Source: JANQHS01 sp965227315
GTDB lineage: Bacteria > Bacteroidota > Bacteroidia > Cytophagales > CCMP332
DNA length: 64,000 nucleotides
Reading direction: 5' to 3'
NCBI GenBank assembly: GCA_965227315.1
Contig: OZ245737.1
Location: 1,426,001-1,490,000, forward strand
Shown: piece by piece, positions 27,127 through 33,426 of the stretch
Numbering within the stretch: position 1 is the first letter of the stretch
How the letters are laid out: every line of letters begins with the position of its first letter
Notes under the pieces: generated by a model
What the model saw: the letters and a program-made list of their open reading frames with translations, nothing else
Database searches by the model: none
What the model was told of the DNA's origin: nothing
Program-made: the position numbers and the translations under genes

Positions 27127-27626
27127 TTTTGGACTGGATCACACATTGGTATTTCAACATCCCTATCGGATTGTCCTGTCTTCTTGTATTTCGGGAGGAC
27201 GTAAAATACCGATCCATCAGGATCATTTGGCCTTTTGTCATCATGTTCGTGGCAATCCTTGGATGGTGGTCAGTTGGCTTCAGGGCATTTCCGGAAACCG
27301 TTTTTGTAAATTTCCTGTACATCACCATAGTCATTGGGTCCGCCCTGCTATTCCTTAAATCAAGAGGCTTGTCATTTCAAGAAATTCTCAAAAGGAAAAT
27401 CTGCTGGGGAGACATATTGATCTCATTCACATTGCCATTCCTTTTTTCCATTCAGTCTTTGGTATTCTTTTTTCCGATCGTCTGCGCGATCTCCATAACC
27501 ACCCAGTACATGTCAGGGCCAGGCAAGAGTATTCCCTTTGCGGGAATCATTTGCATATGTGTATTTCTTTGGAAATTGATAGAGCTGCGGATTCACTTTG
27601 ACAATACCTGGATAACTTATATCTGA
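27123..27626 (+). CDS. Small polytopic membrane protein, A24 prepilin peptidase-like
   Basis: A 167-residue protein with about five membrane segments. Two acidic motifs recall the A24 leader peptidase family: an Asp in FREDVKYRS after the first helix (compare D-x-K-x-R) and CWGDILIS after the third (compare GxGD). These are the positions of the catalytic aspartates in such enzymes, but the family's GGGDxK signature is not intact and no pilin or secretion genes lie nearby. It may be a lineage-specific peptidase-like membrane protein. Start is TTG at 27123, with another TTG at 27129. Confident as a gene, weak as to function. Confidence 0.5.
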   Translation: MILDWITHWYFNIPIGLSCLLVFREDVKYRSIRIIWPFVIMFVAILGWWSVGFRAFPETVFVNFLYITIVIGSALLFLKSRGLSFQEILKRKICWGDILISFTLPFLFSIQSLVFFFPIVCAISITTQYMSGPGKSIPFAGIICICVFLWKLIELRIHFDNTWITYI

Positions 27627-27823
27627 AAGAAATTCATATAGGTCCGAAGCCAATCGAAGAATACGCCATACTTTCTGATTCTTGCGGCCGCATAGGTACC
27701 GTCTAGATAAACAAATCTTCCCCAATTGCTCGACAACATCAGAAGGATCTGAAGCTTACTGATCTGCACCAATAAAGAATTGCCCATAAATCCATGACCG
27801 AAATTCCGTACCTCAGAATATTC

Positions 27824-27855
27824 GTTACAACAAATAATTATATATTTGTTGTAAC
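27824..27855. promoter_or_regulatory. Perfect 13-bp inverted repeat overlapping the DoxX promoter
   Basis: GTTACAACAAATA (27824-27836) and TATTTGTTGTAAC (27843-27855) are exact reverse complements separated by ATTATA. The repeat ends 18 bp before the DoxX ATG, and a consensus -7 element TATATTTG (27841-27848) sits in its spacer and right arm. Size and symmetry fit an operator for a dimeric repressor such as MarR, TetR or HxlR. No regulator gene lies next to it. Confidence 0.7.
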
Positions 27856-27873
27856 AACTAAAAATTATCAACC

Positions 27874-28251
27874 ATGAAAATATTTGTCTGGGTATTGCAG
27901 ATCGGCCTGACCGGGATGTTCCTGATGGCCGGTTTTGGAAAGTTTACTACTCCTTATGAAGAGCTGACGACTCAAATGGCCTGGGTCCAGGGGTTTAGCC
28001 CTGTTGCCATCAAGGTCATCAGCGCCCTGGAAATCCTTGGAGCTCTGGGTTTGATCCTGCCCTACCTGATCAAGGCCCTGCCGAAAATTCTCGTACCAAT
28101 GGCCGCCGCAGGTCTGGTTATGTTGATGATCGGTGCCTTGATCACCCATTTGATGTACAATGAGTTCATTCCTATGGGGATCACCAATATCGCCCTGGGA
28201 GGCGTAGCAGGATTTGTGGCTTATCGAAGGTATTCGGAGTTGAAAGGATAG
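27874..28251 (+). CDS. DoxX family membrane protein
   Basis: A 125-residue protein with four predicted membrane helices and the DoxX family pattern: GLTGMFLMAGFGKFTTPYEE with the Gly/Lys after helix 1, KVISALEILGALGLILPYL in helix 2, LVMLMIGALITHL in helix 3. The family includes subunits of quinol oxidases and redox-stress membrane proteins; its role here is unknown. A perfect inverted repeat over the promoter suggests it is inducible, perhaps by redox-active compounds. It is monocistronic, ended by a hairpin. Confidence 0.82.
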   Translation: MKIFVWVLQIGLTGMFLMAGFGKFTTPYEELTTQMAWVQGFSPVAIKVISALEILGALGLILPYLIKALPKILVPMAAAGLVMLMIGALITHLMYNEFIPMGITNIALGGVAGFVAYRRYSELKG

Positions 28252-28267
28252 CTCATAACCGTCTGAG

Positions 28268-28293
28268 CCCGACTTCATCAAGAAGTCGGGTTT
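28268..28293 (+). terminator. Terminator after DoxX
   Basis: CCCGACTTC (28268-28276) pairs perfectly with GAAGTCGGG (28282-28290) around a 5-base loop, followed by a short T-rich stretch. The T run is weak, so termination may be partial. Confidence 0.6.
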
Positions 28294-28300
28294 GATCTCT

Positions 28301-29626
28301 TTATCCCCACCTGGACTTAATATAATCCAGTGTTTCACTCATGGCCAGGGGCTGACTCGATGCAGAGGCTCGAATGAAAAATTCCTCGTTTTCGTTCTTG
28401 CCGATAAACACCGGCTTATCGCTGGGTTCGATGCTAATGGCACAGACATCTCCCCCGGATGTTCCTACAATATCTATCCTCAAAAACCCATGCGTTTTCT
28501 TTCCCAGGTGTTTGTTCACGAGGTTAGTGATGTTGAGGATCAGAGCATCCTGCCCCTTGTTGCCAATGGCTTTGTAATCCTGTTCTAACCCAAGTACTCT
28601 TCCTCCGTCATCTACACCGATCAAAAGCATCCCACCTTGTGAATTGAGAAATGCCGCGATCGTCTTAACGATCACCATTTCAAGGTCCTTATTGCTTTGC
28701 TCCTGCCGGTAATCCCAGCGAAGACTTGATTTGAACTCCAGTTGATCACTTTCCCCTTTTTGAATCAGCGCCCCTAGACCCTCATCTGTAACCTCCAGGC
28801 GTTGAATTCTCCTACCCTTGAGCCTTCTCCAAAGCCAAAGAGTGATGACCGACAGGATCAGGGTGGACCCCGCACCGGCCCATTCCCACCAGCGCATCAC
28901 GGGCTCCTCTTCAAAAAAATCATATTTCTCCGCGATCGCTGCGAGATCACGATCCTCGATCAGGGCATTGCCCTCCGCGATCAATTCAAGAATATGAAGG
29001 TTTCCCTTTTTGACCGCTGGCCGCACTTTTTCTTCCCTCAAAACCAAGAACTGATAATAACCGGGAGGCATTTCCACCGCCACGTTTCGAATGATGGGGT
29101 TAGGAAATTCATAAATAAATCCCTTCACCTTCCTTGACTCCACCTTGGCGACAAGTTCATTGAAATCCGAATACTTCTCCAATTGCAGTTCGGGGTACTT
29201 TTCCTTCACAAAGCGGTAGGAAATTTCCTTGGAGAGTATCCCAACAGGATCCTTGATCTCATAAATGGACTTCGGCCTGAAACCATTCTTCAACACGAGA
29301 ACGGTATTCAAACGCATGATAAATCCAGGATAGCTTAAGGAATCCGCGTGCTCCGATTCGTAGAAAAGCCCTGCGACCACATCGGCCTCACCTTCCAGAA
29401 CCATTTGAACACATTGTTCCGTTGTACCGGGGATAAATTCGATCTCGGTACCGGTCTTTTCCGAAAAGATCCTCCACCAATCTACAAAGACCCCTTGAGC
29501 CTTTCCGCTGCTGTCTACCCATGCGTAGGGTTCAAACTCTCGTTGATGGGCCACCCTGATCTCCCTGGCCTCTACCAAACAGGTTGCAAGGACATTGGAA
29601 CAAAAGAATAATAGAAGGGCTCTCAT
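28301..29626 (-). CDS. Solute-binding protein / AlbA_2 domain fusion, membrane-anchored
   Basis: A 441-residue fusion. After a signal sequence the N-terminal half is a type 3 periplasmic amino-acid-binding-protein domain (IRVAHQREFEPYAWVDSSGK, then GEADVVAGLFYESE and a final YDFFEEEPV). A membrane segment at about 241-268 (GSTLILSVITLWLWRR) crosses the inner membrane. The cytoplasmic half is an AlbA_2 (Schlafen-type AAA_4) domain: ESDQLEFKSSLRW, IAAFLNSQGGMLLIGVDDGG, FIRASASSQPL. The layout suggests ligand sensing outside and regulation inside. I use the ATG at 29626, since it starts the signal sequence; the ATG-less extension to 29665 is not convincing. Confidence 0.8.
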   Translation of the reverse strand: MRALLLFFCSNVLATCLVEAREIRVAHQREFEPYAWVDSSGKAQGVFVDWWRIFSEKTGTEIEFIPGTTEQCVQMVLEGEADVVAGLFYESEHADSLSYPGFIMRLNTVLVLKNGFRPKSIYEIKDPVGILSKEISYRFVKEKYPELQLEKYSDFNELVAKVESRKVKGFIYEFPNPIIRNVAVEMPPGYYQFLVLREEKVRPAVKKGNLHILELIAEGNALIEDRDLAAIAEKYDFFEEEPVMRWWEWAGAGSTLILSVITLWLWRRLKGRRIQRLEVTDEGLGALIQKGESDQLEFKSSLRWDYRQEQSNKDLEMVIVKTIAAFLNSQGGMLLIGVDDGGRVLGLEQDYKAIGNKGQDALILNITNLVNKHLGKKTHGFLRIDIVGTSGGDVCAISIEPSDKPVFIGKNENEEFFIRASASSQPLAMSETLDYIKSRWG

Positions 29627-29663
29627 GAAATGCTCTTGCAAATAAACATGCGAGGCCCAAAAC

Positions 29664-29722
29664 AAAAAAACCTCCCAATTGCCGGTTCAACTTCCTGATG
29701 GGAAAATGAACCGGTTGGGAGG
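29664..29722 (-). terminator. Terminator of the small secreted protein gene
   Basis: Reading on the minus strand, a long hairpin (CCTCCCAA plus CCGGTTCA at the left pairing with TGAACCGG plus TTGGGAGG at 29707-29722, with a 3-base bulge) is followed by seven T residues (29670-29664). It closes the gene at 29750-30097. Confidence 0.88.
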
Positions 29723-29749
29723 ATTTAACCCCAAATCGACTTTAAAAAT

Positions 29750-30097
29750 CTACTTTCTGTAGATGGTCTCGACAGAAGCGACTTCGTTTCCGCGACCAAC
29801 TTTTACATTGTACGCACCGTCTTCAAGCTCACCCAAATCAAAGCGTTTGTTGAAAACACCTGATTCCGATACAATTTCATTGTGAAGGGTATTACCCTCC
29901 TCATCTTCGATGCTCACCCAATATGGATTGTTGATATCGTTATCGACCGAAACGACCACACGATCAAGTGATGCATTTGCAATGATTCCAACCTGGGCAT
30001 CTGCCCCTGTTTCCGTAACTGTTGTTCCGGCAAAAGATGTACCCATGGTAAGAATAAGAATTCCGAAAGCTGCTGATATGTACCTGAAATTTTTCAT
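29750..30097 (-). CDS. Small secreted beta-sandwich protein
   Basis: A 115-residue protein with a clear signal peptide (SFAGTTV cleavage region near residue 23). The mature part is about 90 residues of alternating beta pattern: GIIANASLDRVVVSVDND, YWVSIEDEEGNTLHNEIV, FDLGELEDGAYNVKVGRG, VETIYRK. The last 70 or so residues resemble the fold and rhythm of a sorting-domain-like module (ends with a GxYxVxV strand and a short basic tail) without the PNP motif. No function is assigned. It ends in a strong terminator and is probably highly expressed. Confidence 0.7.
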   Translation of the reverse strand: MKNFRYISAAFGILILTMGTSFAGTTVTETGADAQVGIIANASLDRVVVSVDNDINNPYWVSIEDEEGNTLHNEIVSESGVFNKRFDLGELEDGAYNVKVGRGNEVASVETIYRK

Positions 30098-30295
30098 GAC
30101 TAAAAAGTTTAATTTGACCTCGACTAAGTTCAGCTAAGCTCGTGCCAAAAATTATAACATGCTGATTTATAATTATTTACAATGGTACTATGTATTACAA
30201 GGTACTATATATGACCAAAAGCGGACACTTATGTGATCGAATTGGTTCAGTATGAGAAAGAATTCATTACGGCTATACTTGAATATCTTTGCTTT
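30098..30295. other. Intergenic region with divergent promoters
   Basis: An AT-rich 198-bp stretch between two divergent secreted-protein genes. A TATCTTTG element at 30284-30291 lies 4 bp before the ATG of the downstream gene. No other structure was seen. Confidence 0.5.
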
Positions 30296-32026
30296 ATGAT
30301 CCATTTCCTCCGTATTAGCCTTTCCGTTCTCTGTATTTCATTTGTCGGATATTCACAGGTTCCGCAGACCGAATGGGTTTTTCAATTGGGAAATCGCTTC
30401 GCCGACGGAAATCCCAAGATCGCTGTCAGCCCCGGAGGAAATTTCTATTTGGCCGGAGAGTTCAAGGGTGTCTTTGATGCAGACCCCAGTGCGATCTCCT
30501 GGAACCTGACTTCTTCCGGAAATAAAGACATCTTTCTGGCAAAATATCGACCGGACGGAACGCTCATCTGGGCTACAAGCTTCGGAGGAGTCGGGAAGGA
30601 TCGACTCAATGATATGGTAGTTAGTGCAGGAGGACAGATTTATCTTACCGGATCATTCAAACAGCAGATCAACTTTGGACAGCCGAACAACTTGAATTCA
30701 GCGGGAAGAAATGACATTTTCATTATCAAGATCAGCGAAAACGCCCAACTGGTTTGGGCGAAAAGGATCGGAGCGGGAGGAAGAGATGCGGCGAGTTCAA
30801 TCAGCCTTGATGAGGGTTTCGCCTATTTAACCGGGTTCTTTTCAGGCACAGTGGATTTCGATCCGGGGACGGGGGTTGAACAACTGACATCCGATGGGGA
30901 CAATGATCGTTTCATCCTTAAAATCGACATTAACGGAAATTATGTATGGGCCAAGGAATTTGGAATGATAGAAGGTTACTCAGACAGGATATTTGCAAAG
31001 GACTTCCATATTGCGAATGACCAGCATGGCGCTGTATATGTCACAGGAACCTGGGCCCCGTCTGCCCTCAGTATTCCGGCACGAATAGATCTTTATCCCG
31101 GCCAGGGGTATCAATTTGTGTTTACAACCAGCCCCAGTACCGATGGATACATCTTAAAACTGGACTCTGCCGGGAATTATCAGCGGGCGGGTATTCTTAT
31201 GGGCAGCGGGCATATTGAATTCAATGGAATTAACCTTACCCCGCAAAAGGAAATTCAGTCCTATGGAAGGTTCAGTGGATTTTTCGACTTCGACTTCGAC
31301 ACCAGCTTACACATTTTGTCAGGACCGCCGACTCCCTTTGGCGTCCCTTTGGGAAATTACGTAACCACCTATAACCAGGAGGGAGAGCTTGAGCAGGTAA
31401 GGGAAATCGGTGGAAACGAGATGTTAGAGATCAACAGCGTTGTCGCTATGCCAGACGGATCAAAATACATGACGGGAAATTTCAGGGATACCTGCGATTT
31501 TCAACCCGGTAATGGCTATGAGGCCAGGGTTTCCAAGGGGTTTGAGGATGGATTCTTATGCAAACTCGGGCCAAATGGCGATTTGAAATGGGTGCATACA
31601 ATGGGCGCAGATTCATCGGATTCCTGTTCCTCAGTGGTCACCGGCCGCAATGGGGAACTCTATGTAGTGGGGACCTTTGAAGATACGTTAAACCTGAGCC
31701 CCAACCATGCTTTGATCTCCTGGGACTCCTCAAACATTTTCGTTCAGAAAATGGTCGAAATACCTACACAGCTTCTTCCCGGTTCAAATCATCAGATCCG
31801 GGTGTATCCCAATCCATCCAATGGAGCTCTGACGCTTACCTCAAAAGCAAATCTTCAGAACGTCATTATCCGGGTTTTCGATACCAGAGGGGTAGAGATC
31901 AGCAAAATGGAGATCAATGAATTTCAATCTATAGGAATTCAACTGCCGCAGGAGCCGGGGGTTTATCTTGTAAGAATTCAAACCGGCCAGCAAGCCCCCA
32001 TTACACACAGGATCATCAAAAAATAA
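30296..32026 (+). CDS. T9SS-sorted beta-propeller repeat protein
   Basis: A secreted protein of 576 residues. The signal peptide MIHFLRISLSVLCISFVGYSQ ends at Ala/Gln near residue 21; an earlier in-frame GTG at 30233 would bury it, so I use the ATG at 30296. The body is a chain of SBBP-type propeller repeats, each with xxVWAKxxGGxxxD...YLTGxFxGTxDFDPG; visible copies start near residues 20, 85, 155, 205, 350 and 420. The end is a type A sorting domain: VYPNPSNGAL, then VFDTRG, GVYLVRI and RIIKK. Probably a surface or released protein. Confidence 0.87.
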   Translation: MIHFLRISLSVLCISFVGYSQVPQTEWVFQLGNRFADGNPKIAVSPGGNFYLAGEFKGVFDADPSAISWNLTSSGNKDIFLAKYRPDGTLIWATSFGGVGKDRLNDMVVSAGGQIYLTGSFKQQINFGQPNNLNSAGRNDIFIIKISENAQLVWAKRIGAGGRDAASSISLDEGFAYLTGFFSGTVDFDPGTGVEQLTSDGDNDRFILKIDINGNYVWAKEFGMIEGYSDRIFAKDFHIANDQHGAVYVTGTWAPSALSIPARIDLYPGQGYQFVFTTSPSTDGYILKLDSAGNYQRAGILMGSGHIEFNGINLTPQKEIQSYGRFSGFFDFDFDTSLHILSGPPTPFGVPLGNYVTTYNQEGELEQVREIGGNEMLEINSVVAMPDGSKYMTGNFRDTCDFQPGNGYEARVSKGFEDGFLCKLGPNGDLKWVHTMGADSSDSCSSVVTGRNGELYVVGTFEDTLNLSPNHALISWDSSNIFVQKMVEIPTQLLPGSNHQIRVYPNPSNGALTLTSKANLQNVIIRVFDTRGVEISKMEINEFQSIGIQLPQEPGVYLVRIQTGQQAPITHRIIKK

Positions 32027-32039
32027 TCGCCGGTGCTTG

Positions 32040-33077
32040 TCAAAAGTGTTTCAGGCTGGGATAATCATCCCAATATTGGTCATCCTTGATCTGGATCTCC
32101 ACATCGGGAATTTCTCTCAGGAACTTCGCCCCCATCAGGCCAAGACCATCCTTAACATTCGTATAGGCCAGGCTTACCTGCTCCAGATTGATCTCATTTC
32201 TGATCAGGTAGTATTCAAAGTAATGGTCATTGAAAACCTCGAAATAGAATGTAGCCACACCACCTTCAATGAAGCGATAGCGTACATCATCATTATTGCT
32301 GGTATCGATGGCTTCCAGAAGATAATTCCCGAACTCCTCTTTGCCGAAGGTGAAAAAGTATTCAAACCCGTCATCTTTTCGCAGCTCCTGGAAATTCAAT
32401 AGTACCATGGGTTGATCCTCAGTAGTTTTTTCCCGTATGGTCGTACCACTAAGCGGGGTTTCGAAATACACAACATCAAGCAGAACATTTACAACCCGTC
32501 CGTTTGGGGGGCCTTCAAAGCGCAATTCCATGGAATCGAAAAAAAAGGTTGGAAATTGGGGAAGTAGATATCCGCATTCCCAATCCGGGTTAATGATGTC
32601 AAAACAAGGGATCAAGCCCGTAGTACTGCTGGCGGTATCTCCGGTGTTTATATTTTTAAACGAAAGGATCGCTTCCAGAGGCGTCTTACTCTCATGATCG
32701 ACAGGCAAGAAACTATAGGTATGATAGTAGGGCTGATAACCTGAAAAGAATGTCCCCTCACCCTTACAGGTGTCACAGGAATAATACAACAGCGGAAAGT
32801 CAAAATATGGACGATCAGGCTCTTCAGGGTCGATCACCTTCAGGTTCAGAACGATCTCACCTGAATCATAGTAAATATTATCAGGATCCTGAGCATATTC
32901 CAGAGCGTTGTTGTCGTATCCGGCAAACAGTTTCTGCACGCGGAAATATTGAAAATCCTGCTTGGGCTCAATGATCGAATAGATCACAGGCATTTCCTCA
33001 AAAGGTCCCTGGATATCCGCATCGCTGCTGCATGAGAACAGAATGATCGAAAGCAAAAAAAACAGGCGCGTCGTCAT
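32040..33077 (-). CDS. DUF4249 lipoprotein
   Basis: A 345-residue lipoprotein of the DUF4249 family: a short signal with lipobox IILFSC, then VYSIIEPKQDFQYFRVQKLF, the conserved opening of the family, which resembles the periplasmic domain of SusCD-associated partners. DUF4249 genes often lie next to a TonB-dependent receptor; here none is present. The substrate is unknown. It converges on the T9SS propeller gene, with 13 bp between the stops. An 8-bp inverted repeat lies just upstream of its start. Confidence 0.8.
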   Translation of the reverse strand: MTTRLFFLLSIILFSCSSDADIQGPFEEMPVIYSIIEPKQDFQYFRVQKLFAGYDNNALEYAQDPDNIYYDSGEIVLNLKVIDPEEPDRPYFDFPLLYYSCDTCKGEGTFFSGYQPYYHTYSFLPVDHESKTPLEAILSFKNINTGDTASSTTGLIPCFDIINPDWECGYLLPQFPTFFFDSMELRFEGPPNGRVVNVLLDVVYFETPLSGTTIREKTTEDQPMVLLNFQELRKDDGFEYFFTFGKEEFGNYLLEAIDTSNNDDVRYRFIEGGVATFYFEVFNDHYFEYYLIRNEINLEQVSLAYTNVKDGLGLMGAKFLREIPDVEIQIKDDQYWDDYPSLKHF

Positions 33078-33090
33078 GGTAAGATTACTT

Positions 33091-33112
33091 ATTCAAAAGA
33101 AGCATTTTGAAT
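33091..33112. repeat. 8-bp inverted repeat upstream of the DUF4249 gene
   Basis: ATTCAAAA (33091-33098) and TTTTGAAT (33105-33112) are exact reverse complements around a 6-base spacer, 14 bp upstream of the start at 33077. It could be an operator. No T run follows in either direction, so it is unlikely to be a terminator. Confidence 0.4.
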
Positions 33113-33185
33113 GTTCATTCGCAAAAAAGCCCCAGGTTTCGATCAACCCCTTTAGCTTAAATCACTGACCTTGCGAGGTTCTAAA

Positions 33186-33213
33186 AAGAAAAAGCCACCT
33201 TGTAGGTGGCTTT
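33186..33213 (-). terminator. Terminator of tRNA-Val
   Basis: AAAGCCACC (33191-33199) pairs with GGTGGCTTT (33205-33213) around TTGTA. On the minus strand the hairpin is followed by a T-rich run, as expected directly downstream of the tRNA. Confidence 0.85.
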
Positions 33214-33224
33214 TTGCTATTGGG

Positions 33225-33299
33225 TGGGTCCTGTAGGATTCGAACCTACGACCCCCTGCTTGTAAGGCAGGTGCTCTAAACCAACTGAGCTAAGAACCC
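33225..33299 (-). tRNA. tRNA-Val (anticodon UAC)
   Basis: A 75-nt cloverleaf. The acceptor arms GGGTTCT and AGGACCC pair with one G-T, and A is the discriminator. The D-arm is TAGCTCAGTTGGTTTAGAGCA. The anticodon stem is CCTGC/GCAGG with loop CTTACAA, giving anticodon TAC for Val. The T-arm carries GGTTCGAATCC. CCA is not encoded. A TAATTTTG -7 element lies 30 bp upstream on the minus strand (33336-33329). Confidence 0.95.
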
Positions 33300-33328
33300 T
33301 GCATAATCCTTTCCTTTTGAAAGGGCTG

Positions 33329-33336
33329 CAAAATTA
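33329..33336 (-). promoter_or_regulatory. -7 element for tRNA-Val
   Basis: On the minus strand TAATTTTG matches TAnnTTTG 30 bp upstream of the tRNA 5' end, followed by C. A clear -33 TTG is not visible. Confidence 0.45.
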
Positions 33337-33411
33337 GATAAAAAAATTATCAGAAAAATCGGAGGGGGAAAAATTTTGTGAACGCAAGAAAAAAACCTCA
33401 GTACCGAGCGT

Positions 33412-33419
33412 TACTTTTG
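33412..33419 (+). promoter_or_regulatory. -7 element for the AsmA-like gene
   Basis: TACTTTTG fits TAnnTTTG and lies 7 bp before the ATG at 33427, so the transcript would have almost no leader. No -33 element was found at the usual spacing. Confidence 0.35.
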
Positions 33420-33426
33420 TCTGACC

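Noticed and set aside
27059..27300. Repeated 12-mer ATTTCCGGAAAC at 27061 and 27285
   Set aside because: Two copies only, built around the palindrome TTCCGGAA, one within coding sequence; expected by chance.
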